The notes under the pieces were generated by a model that was not told the DNA's origin, did not search any database, and saw only the letters and a list, made by a program, of their open reading frames with translations. Positions 41,396-49,868 of a DNA stretch of 64,000 nucleotides are shown here, one piece after another. Positions within the stretch are counted from its first letter, which is position 1, and each line of letters begins with the position of its first letter. Both the position numbers and the translations under genes were made by a program. The stretch lies in contig NZ_CP107932.1 of assembly GCF_036032445.1 (NCBI RefSeq), positions 6,388,501 to 6,452,500 on the forward strand, read 5' to 3'. This DNA is from Nocardia sp. NBC_00416 (GTDB lineage Bacteria; Actinomycetota; Actinomycetes; Mycobacteriales; Mycobacteriaceae).

Positions 41396-42532
41396 ATGAA
41401 GAAACCTGTCTCAGCACTGACCGCCGCCGCCGGCGCCGCCCTGCTCACCGCGTGCGGCGGCGCCACCTCCATCCCCGAACCCACCGGAGAGGGCCCGCTC
41501 GCCGGTATCTGCCCGTCCACGGTGGTGATCCAGACGGACTGGTACGCCACCCCCGAGCGCGCCGCCGCCTTCCAGCTCGTCGGCCCCGACGGCACGGTGG
41601 ACGTGAACAAGGGCTCCTACACCGGTCCGCTCGGCGATACCGGGGTGAATGTCGAAGTCCGCCTGGGCGGCCCGTTCCTGGGCGGCCAGCCGGTGCCGGC
41701 GCAGATGTACCAGGACACCTCGATCACGCTGGGTTTCGTCCCCACCGACGACGCCGTCCGGGCGCAGGCCGAATTCCCGGTCACCGGCGTATTCGCCTCA
41801 CTCGACGTCAACCCGCAGATCGTGATGTGGGATCCGGCGACCTACCACGTCCGATCGTGGAAGGACGTGCCCGCCACCAATGCCCCCGTGGTGTACAGCG
41901 AGGGCAAGATATTCATGGACTACCTCACCGCCAACGGCTATGTGCGCGACGACCAGGCCGACGCCTCGTTCGACGGCACCCCGAGCCGGTTCGTCGCCGA
42001 ACACGGTCGCGTGATGCAGCAGGGCTATGTGTCCAACGAGCCCTACCGCTGGGAGCACGATGTGGAGGGCTGGCGCAAACCCACCGACTATCTGCTGGTG
42101 CACGAGTCCGGCTACGAGATCTACCCGCACGCCTGGTCGGTGCGCGCCGGTGAACTCGACGCCCTGCGGCCCTGCCTCACGAAACTGGTCCCGATGCTGC
42201 AGCAGGCGCAGGTCGACTACATCGCCGACCCGGAACCGGTCAACGCGGCACTGCTGCGGATCGCCGACACCATCCCCGACGGCCCGCCGATGACCGCGGC
42301 CGGCAACACCGATTCGGTGAAAGTCCAGGTGGCCGAGAAGATCGTCGGCAACGGCCCCGACACCACCCTCGGTAATTTCGACGATGCCCGGGTGAACCGG
42401 GTGATCGCCGCGGTCACCCCGATCCTGCGCAAACGAGGTGACCAGATCGCCGAGGGGCTCACCGCCGCCGACCTGGTGACCAACGAGTTCATCGATCCCG
42501 CCATCGGGCTCGCGGCGGTACCGAAACCCTGA
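41396..42532 (+). CDS. ABC transporter substrate-binding lipoprotein (second system)
   Basis: A 378-residue lipoprotein; the signal peptide ends in LLTAC (~residue 20). The mature part has the NMT1/TauA-like fold marks: VVIQTDWYATPERAAAFQLV, ITLGFVPTDDAVRAQAEFPV and the later PTDYLLVHESGYEIYPHAW. It is longer than typical TauA (~320 residues), with extra C-terminal helices, and resembles binding proteins for thiamine/pyrimidine-like or other N-heterocyclic ligands only in general terms. Its operon is preceded by the GntR boxes. Confidence 0.87.
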   Translation: MKKPVSALTAAAGAALLTACGGATSIPEPTGEGPLAGICPSTVVIQTDWYATPERAAAFQLVGPDGTVDVNKGSYTGPLGDTGVNVEVRLGGPFLGGQPVPAQMYQDTSITLGFVPTDDAVRAQAEFPVTGVFASLDVNPQIVMWDPATYHVRSWKDVPATNAPVVYSEGKIFMDYLTANGYVRDDQADASFDGTPSRFVAEHGRVMQQGYVSNEPYRWEHDVEGWRKPTDYLLVHESGYEIYPHAWSVRAGELDALRPCLTKLVPMLQQAQVDYIADPEPVNAALLRIADTIPDGPPMTAAGNTDSVKVQVAEKIVGNGPDTTLGNFDDARVNRVIAAVTPILRKRGDQIAEGLTAADLVTNEFIDPAIGLAAVPKP

Positions 42533-42565
42533 CCCTCGGCGCCGTCGACCGCTGTCCCCGGTCGA

Positions 42566-42925
42566 GTGGAGCCGCCCCGCACCTCCCCGACAGTCGACCG
42601 TGCCGTGGCTGCCGGGGAGGTGTGCTGTCGTGATCACCCAGCGGACGCGCTCGTGGCAGTCGGGCACGCCGCCGGCCGGGACGAGACCTTCCCGTTCGGG
42701 GCACTGTTCGGTGATCGAGGCCGCAGTGACCGCTCGATCACCTCGTTCTTCCTCCTGCCGTGCACGGCGCTGGGTCCCGACCTGACCTGGCTCGCCGGGC
42801 GGGTTGCGGACGGTGAGCTGGATCCGAACATCGCCTGGCGCGGCGAGTGGAACCGTATCGGCGAAGCGGCCGAGGTGCTGCTGTCCCGGCGTCTGCACGG
42901 TAAGGCGGTGCTGGAGCTGTCCTGA
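42566..42925 (+). pseudogene. Remnant of a zinc-binding-dehydrogenase/quinone reductase
   Basis: The C-terminal ~60 residues of this frame (WLAGRVADGELDPNI, then RIGEAAEVLLSRRLHGKAVL) read like the end of an MDR-family NADPH:quinone oxidoreductase, which finishes with a similar RRxxGKAVLxL. The upstream residues do not continue the family: the GxGxxG cofactor domain and catalytic part are absent, and the first ~55 residues look random. I take it as the 3' remnant of a lost gene, starting somewhere near 42740. Confidence 0.6.
42580..42622. terminator. Inverted repeat after the second ABC operon
   Basis: CACCTCCCCG and CGGGGAGGTG form a perfect 10-bp stem around a 23-nt loop, 48 nt after the binding-protein stop. 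It could end the operon, although no T tract follows. Confidence 0.4.
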
Positions 42926-42936
42926 GGAACCTGCTT

Positions 42937-43131
42937 TCAGGCCGTGTCGAGCGCCCGGTTCCACACCAGCTCGACCTGGAACGAATCGGGCGCGGCGCCG
43001 CACTGAGCGATCATCCGGTAGGCCTCTTGGCGAATGGTCTTCTCGTCCGTGACGATTCGGCGGAGGCCGAACGCCGGCGCCGAGAGGAGCCACTGGGACC
43101 CGTAGCGGCTCACCTTCACCTCGAACAGCAT
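42937..43131 (-). CDS. Small HicB-like protein
   Basis: A 64-residue protein starting at ATG 43131, with AAGGGG upstream. The pattern MLFEVKVSRYGSQWLL, then a turn, then a helix (EKTIRQEAYRMIAQC) and a final strand (SFQVELVWN) is the beta-beta-beta-alpha-beta look of partial RNase-H-fold HicB antitoxins. No HicA toxin gene is adjacent, so it is either an orphan or an unrelated small protein with the same topology. Confidence 0.5.
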   Translation of the reverse strand: MLFEVKVSRYGSQWLLSAPAFGLRRIVTDEKTIRQEAYRMIAQCGAAPDSFQVELVWNRALDTA

Positions 43132-43232
43132 GCTCACCCCTTTGCCGTGTCGCCGACTGCGCGCCGCGCCCGGGGAGAAACCCGGCACGGCAGCTGAGAT
43201 GAAAATAAGAGACCTCGTCGGCCGAGGCGAGC

Positions 43233-43327
43233 GATGAGCACGAGTTTGCACAAATCCGTACTTCTAGCGCCTATTTCGCGCCATCGCGGTGCATCATGTC
43301 CGCAGTGCGGGAAAACTCGTGCTCATC
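43233..43327. promoter_or_regulatory. Long-range 15-bp perfect inverted repeat
   Basis: GATGAGCACGAGTTT (43233-43247) and its exact complement (43313-43327) are 65 nt apart, just upstream of the GTG start at 43348. They could be paired operators for a looped repressor or the base of a leader RNA structure with smaller hairpins inside. Confidence 0.45.
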
Positions 43328-43347
43328 ATCGGATAGGGAGTCGAACT

Positions 43348-43677
43348 GTGCAACTGCGGTTTCTCGGCAGAGGTGGCTCGGATCTCGGCGGGTGCCCCAG
43401 CCTCTACCTCACGGATCAGGAGAGTTATCTGGTCCAGGGTTGGGAGACGGAAAGACCCGAAACCATCGAAATTCCGCATCTGCTGGTAGGTTACGCCGAG
43501 CCCGACACCTTCATCGGCTCGACGATGACGGATACCGGTCGGGGCACTTTCACCCTCACCGGCCGCGCGGTCGCCGAGCGGGAGATCTTGGATCAGCTCG
43601 ATCTGGCCGCGAACGAGACCGCGATCGAGGTTCCGAAGACCAGAAGGAATTTCTACGGTGCTCTATCTTCAGCGTGA
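43348..43677 (+). CDS. Hypothetical protein of the DUF6879/HTH module
   Basis: A 109-residue protein that starts at GTG 43348 with AGGGAG upstream. It opens VQLRFLGRGGSDLGGCPSLY and consists of mixed strands (YLVQGWETERPETIEIPHLL; TLTGRAVAEREILDQLDLA). Similar short proteins precede DUF6879 genes in many actinobacteria. It overlaps the next gene by 20 nt, so the three genes up to 45021 form one unit. The role is unknown. Confidence 0.7.
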   Translation: MQLRFLGRGGSDLGGCPSLYLTDQESYLVQGWETERPETIEIPHLLVGYAEPDTFIGSTMTDTGRGTFTLTGRAVAEREILDQLDLAANETAIEVPKTRRNFYGALSSA

Positions 43678-44179
43678 GCCGCCGGACTGGGCAGTGATGT
43701 TCCGCGACTGCGAGTTCGAGGCTTTCCACCTCGAAGTCCGGGACGCCTATGCCGTGCCGGCCGAAACGCATCGGTACCGGCGCTTCCTCGACGGTCTGCC
43801 CGCGCTGCCGGATCCCGATAAGCACCAGTGGAACTCGATGGTCCGGGAGGCGACGGGCCGGGGCGTCTCGGTGACCCGGGTGCGGGTCGTGACGGTGCCG
43901 CACACCGACTACCACCGCTGGCTGCTCTCGGTGACCGGCGCCAACGCCGAGGCGGGCGAGGACATCCGTTACGTGCCCCGGCACCTCGCCGGTGAGGTGC
44001 CCGCCGACGACTGGTGGCTGATCGACAACGCGCGGGTGGTCTACAACCTGGTCGACGACCAGGGTGGTCCCGCCGGTCTGGCCGTCACCACGGACCCCGG
44101 GATCGCCGGGTACGCCCGGGGTGTGCGAAAGCGCCTCTGGAATATGGCAACGCCGTACATGGAGTATGTCGACGAATGA
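43658..44179 (+). CDS. DUF6879 family protein
   Basis: A 173-residue DUF6879 protein. Characteristic blocks are FRDCEFEAFHLEVRDAYAVP near residue 15, the conserved RVRVVTVPHTDYHRWLL near 75, ADDWWLIDNARVVYNLVDD near 110 and a C-terminal helix with RKRLWNMATPY. It begins with GTG inside the preceding gene, and its stop overlaps the HTH regulator's ATG (ATGA). DUF6879 proteins occur almost only beside DUF5753-type regulators, much as DUF397 does, and probably act with them. The mechanism is not known. Confidence 0.87.
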   Translation: MLYLQREPPDWAVMFRDCEFEAFHLEVRDAYAVPAETHRYRRFLDGLPALPDPDKHQWNSMVREATGRGVSVTRVRVVTVPHTDYHRWLLSVTGANAEAGEDIRYVPRHLAGEVPADDWWLIDNARVVYNLVDDQGGPAGLAVTTDPGIAGYARGVRKRLWNMATPYMEYVDE

Positions 44180-45021
44180 CCGACGTTCACGACGCGCGGG
44201 AAGCTCTCGGAGCCCGACTCCGGGAGCTTCGCCGGGCCGCGGGGCTCACCAATCGCAAACTCGCCCAACTTTCGGGCTGGCACGAATCCAAGGTCAGCAA
44301 GATCGAATTCGCGCGGATAAAACCGTCCGACGACGATGTCCGCGCCTACTGCCGGCACTGCGACGCCGCGGACCAGCTACCGGATCTGCTGGCGACCGCG
44401 CGCAATATCGAGGTCGCCTACCTCGAATGGCAGAAGGTTCTCGGTACCGGTCTCAAACGGCGGCAGCAGAAGTCGTTGAAGCTCGAGGCGTCGGCAGCCC
44501 ATATCCGCGATTTCCAACCGCAGATCGTGCCCGGCCTGTTGCAGACGGCGGAGTACGCGGCGGCCAAACTGCGCCGGGGCATCGAGTTCCATCGTCTGCC
44601 CGACGACATCGACGATGCCGTATCGAAGCGTATGGAACGCCAGCGCGTGCTGTACCAGCGCGATCACCTGTTCCACTTCCTCATCGCAGAGCAGGCGCTG
44701 CACACCACGGTCGGCGACGATTCCGTCATGATCGGTCAGCTCGACCGGCTGTTCTCGGTGTTCGGGCTACCTCGTGTCACGATCGGCATCGTGCCGGCCA
44801 CGGCCGAGGCGATGGTGGTGTCCACCAATTTCGTCATGTTCGACAACCGGCTCGTGATGGTGGAGGGGACGGCGGCGGAACTCACGATCTCGCAGCCGCG
44901 GGAGATCGACGTGTACGGGCGGGCGTTCGACACGCTGGCCGGGCAGTCGGTGACCGGGGAGCAGGCCCGGGAGTTGATCCGCTCGGCACTCCGTGGGCGC
45001 AGCGCACTGCCCTCGGCCTGA
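44176..45021 (+). CDS. HTH-XRE regulator with DUF5753 domain
   Basis: A 281-residue regulator with an XRE helix-turn-helix at residues ~8-65 (LGARLRELRRAAGLTNRKLA, SKVSKIEFARIKPS) and a DUF5753 region at ~100-275 (IVPGLLQTAEYAAAKL, LIAEQALHT, RVTIGIVPATAEA). It belongs to the same family as the regulator at 5515 but is partnered with DUF6879 rather than DUF397, so the window holds two variants of this module. It overlaps the DUF6879 stop. The inverted repeat at 43233-43327 may be its operator. Confidence 0.9.
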   Translation: MTDVHDAREALGARLRELRRAAGLTNRKLAQLSGWHESKVSKIEFARIKPSDDDVRAYCRHCDAADQLPDLLATARNIEVAYLEWQKVLGTGLKRRQQKSLKLEASAAHIRDFQPQIVPGLLQTAEYAAAKLRRGIEFHRLPDDIDDAVSKRMERQRVLYQRDHLFHFLIAEQALHTTVGDDSVMIGQLDRLFSVFGLPRVTIGIVPATAEAMVVSTNFVMFDNRLVMVEGTAAELTISQPREIDVYGRAFDTLAGQSVTGEQARELIRSALRGRSALPSA

Positions 45022-45079
45022 GGTTCCACCGACGCGAAATCGAGGCGACTGCGGTCTTCGGCACTGCTACCGTTCGGCC

Positions 45080-45898
45080 ATGCTCGGCAGCGATGACGTC
45101 CGCCCGGTCGATGAACTACTCGCGGCGCTGGACACGGTGTTCGTGCAGGCGCGGCGGCCGCCGCGCCTCGAGGCGTGTCCCTGCTGTCTGCGCCCCGACA
45201 AGATCGAGGCACTGCTGAGCAGACCTCGGAAGCTGCTGAGTGTCGACGATCTCCAGCAGTACACGACAGTGGCGATGAACGGGGCGGGGTCGGCCGAGGA
45301 CCTGCGGTACTTCTGTCCGCGAATCCTGGAGCTGTGCCATACCGGTGAAATGGACTGGCCCGATATCGAGATCGTGTACGACCATCTGCGTTGCGCGGAC
45401 TGGAAATCATGGCCCGAGGCAGGCGCCGTGGCCGAGCTGATGGACGCGTTGTGGACCCGGATTCTCACCGACTATCCGGAATCGGACGCTCCTGGCGATC
45501 TGTTGTGCGCGTTCGGGAGCGCCGCGGGCAGCGTCGCCACGAATCTGGCGAGTTGGTCGCGGCTGGAGCATGCCGCGGCCGTGCACAGCCTCCGGGACTT
45601 CCTGATCGATCAGGTGGAGGTGCGCAACGGCGCGCTGGCGCCCCGGAATCCCTTCTGGGATACGAAGAGCACCGCGCACTGCGAGGTCGTCCGGTGGCTG
45701 AACGGCGGCGCAGCCCGGCGCGCTGTGGACCGGGCGATCGCCCGGGGAACGGAAGATCACGACCTGCTGAGGTCGCTGGTCGAGTCGGTCGAGGTGCTCG
45801 AACTCGGGGGAGCGAGATCATCGGCCGCCGAGACCGGCCATGGCGATACCTCGAACGAACGCTTTCTGCGCGAGGGCGTAGACGAGTGCCAGCGGTAG
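45080..45898 (+). CDS. Hypothetical protein
   Basis: A 272-residue, mostly helical acidic protein of no recognised family. Near residue 33 it has CPCCLRPDKIEALL, a CxxC pair that could bind zinc, and a conserved-looking RYFCPRILELC near 77. It starts at ATG 45080, 58 bp after the HTH gene; the frame is open further upstream but runs into that gene. Its 3' end overlaps the convergent ABC permease gene by 81 bp, an unusually long antisense overlap for this genome, so transcription of the two could interfere. Confidence 0.65.
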   Translation: MLGSDDVRPVDELLAALDTVFVQARRPPRLEACPCCLRPDKIEALLSRPRKLLSVDDLQQYTTVAMNGAGSAEDLRYFCPRILELCHTGEMDWPDIEIVYDHLRCADWKSWPEAGAVAELMDALWTRILTDYPESDAPGDLLCAFGSAAGSVATNLASWSRLEHAAAVHSLRDFLIDQVEVRNGALAPRNPFWDTKSTAHCEVVRWLNGGAARRAVDRAIARGTEDHDLLRSLVESVEVLELGGARSSAAETGHGDTSNERFLREGVDECQR

Positions 45899-46669
45899 GA
45901 GGATCAGCATGGACGCGGCCATCAACACCGGCCAGTCCGAGACGTACTGCCCCTGTATCCACACCAGGCCCAGGGTGACGGTGGAGATGTCCTGGCGTTG
46001 GATCATCACCAACGGCCACAGGAAGTCGTTCCACACAGTGACCCAGGTGAGCACCGTCAGCACCATGACGGCGGGCTTCGCATTGGGTAACAGCACGCGC
46101 CAGTAGATCTGCCACAGTGAGCAGCCGTCGAGAAGCGCGGCCTCCTCGAGGTCGGTGGGGAGGGTGCGGAAGAACTGCCGCATCAGGTAGGTGCCGAAGG
46201 CGTTGCCGAACAATCCGGGCACGATCAGGGCCCAGGGGGTATCCGTCCAGCCCAGCGTTCGAATGAGGATGAACTGCGGAATGACGGTTACGGTGAGCGG
46301 CACCATGAGGGTGGCCAGGTAGGCCAGGAACAGGGCGTCGCGCCCGGTGAACCGCAGCCGAGCGAACGCGTATCCGGCCAGCGAGCAGAAGAACACCTGG
46401 CCGGCCGTGATACACCCGGCGTAGCAGATCGTATTGAGAAACATCCGGCCGAACGGCATCAGGTGAAAGACCTCGCCGTAGTTGGACCATTGCGGATGCC
46501 GCGGGGCCAGGGTCGGTGTGGTGATCTCGGACTGGCTCTTCACCGAACCCGAGAGCGCCCACACTATGGGCAGCAGTGCGCACCACGCCATGGCGATCAG
46601 GGCCAGGTAGAGCGCGGCGGCCCGCAGGAGGCCGCGTGCGCGCCGGCGTCGAGCCGTGCCCGGCCTCAT
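45818..46669 (-). CDS. Carbohydrate ABC transporter permease (MalG type)
   Basis: A 283-residue permease of the CUT1 family. It has a short basic N-terminus, a first TM near residue 15-35, the usual STPTLAPRHPQWSNY-like periplasmic stretch (here EITTPTLAPRHPQWSNYGEV), and the EAA loop LEEAALLDGCSLWQIYWRVL near 195. It is the last gene of a binding-protein/permease/permease operon and overlaps the upstream permease by 4 nt. No ATPase gene is present; CUT1 systems in actinomycetes often share an MsiK-type ATPase encoded elsewhere. Confidence 0.93.
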   Translation of the reverse strand: MRPGTARRRRARGLLRAAALYLALIAMAWCALLPIVWALSGSVKSQSEITTPTLAPRHPQWSNYGEVFHLMPFGRMFLNTICYAGCITAGQVFFCSLAGYAFARLRFTGRDALFLAYLATLMVPLTVTVIPQFILIRTLGWTDTPWALIVPGLFGNAFGTYLMRQFFRTLPTDLEEAALLDGCSLWQIYWRVLLPNAKPAVMVLTVLTWVTVWNDFLWPLVMIQRQDISTVTLGLVWIQGQYVSDWPVLMAASMLILLPLALVYALAQKAFVRGIAMAGLGGR

Positions 46670-47619
46670 TGCTCGGTGGCGTTTCTACGGCTGAACCACA
46701 GTTGTGCGCCGGTCAGCGACAACAGGACGAGGAAGATCAGCCAGGCGATGGCGGACGCGTAGCCGGCGTCGCCGAACGCGAACGCGTTCTGGAAGATCAT
46801 GATGCCGAAGACGTAGGTCCCCGTCTCCGGTCCGCCGCGGCCGCCGGTGAGTACGTAGATCTGGTCGAAGGCCTGCACCGAGTTGATGATCGAGATGACG
46901 AATACGAAAGACAGGGCGCCCCGGATCAGCGGCAGCGTGATCGATACGAATCGTCGTATTCCGCCCGCCCCGTCGATCTTTGCCGCCTCGTACAGATCTT
47001 CCGGTACACCCTGCATGGCGGCCAGCAGGACCACGGTGGCGAACGGGATGCTCTTCCAGGTGCTGACCAGGCACACCGACACCATCGCCCAGTTCGGGTC
47101 GACCAGCCAGGGAACGGGACCGAGTCCGATCCAGCCGAGGATCATATTGAGCGGCCCGTTGTCGGTGTCGAATACGAAACGCCAGATCACGGCCATGACC
47201 ACACTCGACACCGCCAGCGGCAGGAACATGACGGTCCGGAAGAAGCCGATCCCCCTGACCCGCTGGTTCAGCGCCGCGGCGACGACGAGGCTGATCGCCA
47301 CGGTCGGCAGCAGGGTTCCGAGCGTGAAAACGATCGTGTTCCGCAAGGCGATGGTGAACAACGGATCCGCGGTGAGCAGCCGGCGGAAGTTGCCGAGCCC
47401 GGTGAAACGGATCGGGCCGAACAGGTCCCACTGCTGAAAGCTCAGATACAGCGAGAACCCCAGCGGAAAGACCAGGAATACCGCCACCGCGAGAAGGTTC
47501 GGCGCGATGAATATCCGCGCGGCCCGCGCCTGTCGCCTCGCGAGCGCCGATCGGCGCGGTGGACTCGGGGAAGCCGGTGCCGAAGTTTCCTCGACGGCCC
47601 GCTCGTCGGTCGCTGTCAT
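46666..47619 (-). CDS. Carbohydrate ABC transporter permease (MalF type)
   Basis: A 317-residue CUT1 permease with about six membrane segments after a ~35-residue charged N-terminus (residues 36-60: IFIAPNLLAVAVFLVFPLGF). The EAA loop is DLYEAAKIDGAGGIRRFVSI near 220. The ATG at 47619 overlaps the binding-protein stop (ATGA). It pairs with the MalG-type permease to form the membrane channel of a sugar importer. Confidence 0.93.
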   Translation of the reverse strand: MTATDERAVEETSAPASPSPPRRSALARRQARAARIFIAPNLLAVAVFLVFPLGFSLYLSFQQWDLFGPIRFTGLGNFRRLLTADPLFTIALRNTIVFTLGTLLPTVAISLVVAAALNQRVRGIGFFRTVMFLPLAVSSVVMAVIWRFVFDTDNGPLNMILGWIGLGPVPWLVDPNWAMVSVCLVSTWKSIPFATVVLLAAMQGVPEDLYEAAKIDGAGGIRRFVSITLPLIRGALSFVFVISIINSVQAFDQIYVLTGGRGGPETGTYVFGIMIFQNAFAFGDAGYASAIAWLIFLVLLSLTGAQLWFSRRNATEQ

Positions 47620-48941
47620 CGGGTGCGCAGCACCTCGTCCGCGTCGGGAGCCAGGCGGTTCGCCAGCGATGTCGCGGGCCTGGCGCCGCGCAGCACCGGG
47701 CCCATATTGCGGTCCATCAGGGCATCGATCCGCGCCCACGCGGGGGTGACCGGCAAAGGCCAGGAGTGTGCCGGTCCCTCGGTGAGGATTCCCGAGTTCG
47801 TCACGTTCGCATGCGCTTCGGCGAACCCGCCGGATCGCACCGCGGCGTCGAGGGCCGGCACGAACAGGCCGGTTTCCGCGATGACGGCCTGCCCGGCGGG
47901 GCCGGTCGCGAACTTCAGGAACTCCCACGCCTGCGCCTTCCGGGGACTGGCCGCGGAGATGGCGAGACCGGTGGTGCCGATATTCGACCGTGCCCCCGTG
48001 CCTTTCGGCCCGCACGGTAGGGCTGTGATATCGAAATCCAGGTCGTCGGCATCCGAGAAGGTGCGGTACCGCCAGTGCCCGCCCAGGGCCAGCGCCGCCT
48101 CGCCCCGGGCGAACAGATCCATGGCCGAGATCGATTGCTGATCCGCCGGAGTCGGGGCCACCCGGTGTTCGTTGGCCAGGTCCGCGTAGAACTGGACGCC
48201 CTCGATGAAGGCGTCGTCGGCGAAATTGGAGCGAGCCGGGTCGGTGCGCGGGCTCGTCCATTCGGAGCCGTTGTTCATAGCGAACAGGCCGGCCGAATAG
48301 TGCGGTACCCAGGTGTCGACGAATCCCCACTGCACGACCTCGCCCGACCGATCGCGCTGGGTGAGGGCCTTGCCGACGTCGAGGAATTCCGCGAATGTCC
48401 AGGCGTCGTCCCATCGGCTCGGGACGGCCAGGCCGGCTTCGTCGAACAGTTTCCTGTTGTAGAACAGGAAGTTTCCCGACCACTGCTCCGGGAAGGCGTA
48501 TTGCCCGCCCTCGAAAGTGAAGGTGTCGTACAGCGCCGCGATACTTCCGGCCCGCAGTTCGGCGGCGAAATCCGGATCATCGTCGAGCATGGTGTTCAGA
48601 TCCAGCAGTACGCCCCGATCGGCGAGGCCGGCATAGGTTTGTTCCCACGCCATCAACACATCGGGGCATTTGCCGCCCGCGCAGAAGGTCAGCATCTGCT
48701 GCATCGGGTCCGGTCCGGACAGGACCGTGCGCACCCTGATCTCCGGATGGCTGCGGCCGAACTCCTCGATCACCCGCATTCGTCCGTCGGTCTCGTCGGG
48801 ATTTGCCTGGAAGAAGAACGTCAACGCGTCCTCGTCGCCGCCGCACCCGCTCAGTGCGGACGCCGACAGCAGTGTCGCGCCGACGCCACCGGCGACGCGC
48901 AGAAACTCACGACGTCCCACAGCTTTTCGTTGTTCGCCCAC
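47616..48941 (-). CDS. Extracellular sugar-binding lipoprotein (Tat-type signal)
   Basis: A 441-residue solute-binding protein of family 1. GTG 48941 is taken as the start because it opens a compact signal with twin arginines (GRREFLRVAGG), a hydrophobic core and the lipobox LSGC, and GAGG lies 10 nt upstream; the longer open frame before it does not look coding. The mature chain has the family's VLSGPDPMQQMLTFCAGG, GQYAFPEQWSGNFLFYNRKL and WEFLKFATGPAGQAV blocks. It captures the sugar for the two permeases downstream. The ligand is not predictable. Confidence 0.9.
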   Translation of the reverse strand: MGEQRKAVGRREFLRVAGGVGATLLSASALSGCGGDEDALTFFFQANPDETDGRMRVIEEFGRSHPEIRVRTVLSGPDPMQQMLTFCAGGKCPDVLMAWEQTYAGLADRGVLLDLNTMLDDDPDFAAELRAGSIAALYDTFTFEGGQYAFPEQWSGNFLFYNRKLFDEAGLAVPSRWDDAWTFAEFLDVGKALTQRDRSGEVVQWGFVDTWVPHYSAGLFAMNNGSEWTSPRTDPARSNFADDAFIEGVQFYADLANEHRVAPTPADQQSISAMDLFARGEAALALGGHWRYRTFSDADDLDFDITALPCGPKGTGARSNIGTTGLAISAASPRKAQAWEFLKFATGPAGQAVIAETGLFVPALDAAVRSGGFAEAHANVTNSGILTEGPAHSWPLPVTPAWARIDALMDRNMGPVLRGARPATSLANRLAPDADEVLRTR

Positions 48942-49211
48942 GCCGCGATCACCTCGTTGCGCTCGACACCATCCGAACCCGTCGCGCGGAATCGACCGTG
49001 CCCGGTCTGCGTTCGCGCTGCCGCCGCGGTGACCGCTCGGGCATACGCAGATTGTCCTACAGCGCTGCGCGAACCGACTCCAACGACGCGCCCGGCGGTG
49101 CCCGCAACCCAGCGACCCGACGCTCGCCGAGCGGGTCGACGCGATGCCGAAGACGACAAGGCGTGACACCTGTGTTCTCCGGCGTCGGTGTCCTCGGGGC
49201 AGGGGTAGTTC

Positions 49212-49868
49212 TCAGGGAAACGGCGGTATCACGTACGAGCCGAGATCTGCCCGGGGAGTCACCCGCACTCTCGCCGCGAGCTGCGCGGGGGCCTCGAGGT
49301 GCACCGCGTGTCCCGCATCGGGCAGCACCTGCCGGTCGGTTCCGAGCGCGACGGCGAGGTCTCGGACCGACTGGTGCCGCGCCGGGGACGAATGCTGCCC
49401 GACGGTCAGGGTGATCCGATCCGCCAGGTGTCCTACCTTTTCCGGTTCGAATGCACGGAACATCGCGAGTTCCCCGGCGACGGTCGCGGAGGTCGCGGTG
49501 GTCATCGCCGGTGTCCAACTCGGTCCGTACAGGGCCTGGCCGAACCCGGCCACACCGTCTCGCCGGAACGCTCGCGCGACCTCGTCGAGCAGCCCGGGCG
49601 CGAGCGACCCCGCGGCCGGCTCGTGCAGCAGTGCCCCGGTGAATTCGACACCTCGTGCGGCCAGCGCCAGCCCGAGAGTCGCGCCCCCGCTCACGCCGAT
49701 CACGAACGCGCCCTCGCACAGCGGAGCGAGGGCGGCGACCTCGATGTCCATATCGCCGGACTGCGGGCGGTCGGGGGCGTGGACCGTCACCGATGATCCG
49801 AGGGCGGCGATCGTCCCCGACCACACCCGGCTGTCGGTGGCCACGCCGTGGATCAGCACGACTCTCAT
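49212..49868 (-). CDS. Alpha/beta hydrolase
   Basis: A 218-residue small alpha/beta-hydrolase. The oxyanion region VVLIHGVATDSRVW is at the start, the nucleophile elbow is GVSGGA (Ser ~60) rather than the usual GxSxG with a second G at the standard place, and the catalytic His is in DAGHAVHLEAP near 190. Its start overlaps the biuret-hydrolase-like gene's stop (4 nt), so it is the last gene of the 54256-49212 operon. In related pathways such a hydrolase cleaves a ring-opened amide or ester intermediate; the substrate here is unknown. Confidence 0.82.
   Translation of the reverse strand: MRVVLIHGVATDSRVWSGTIAALGSSVTVHAPDRPQSGDMDIEVAALAPLCEGAFVIGVSGGATLGLALAARGVEFTGALLHEPAAGSLAPGLLDEVARAFRRDGVAGFGQALYGPSWTPAMTTATSATVAGELAMFRAFEPEKVGHLADRITLTVGQHSSPARHQSVRDLAVALGTDRQVLPDAGHAVHLEAPAQLAARVRVTPRADLGSYVIPPFP

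Noticed and set aside
46666..47610. Search for an ABC ATPase gene in the sugar importer operon
   Set aside because: No Walker A or LSGGQ motif occurs in any frame near 45.8-49.2 kb; the ATPase is presumably unlinked, which is normal for CUT1 systems in actinomycetes.
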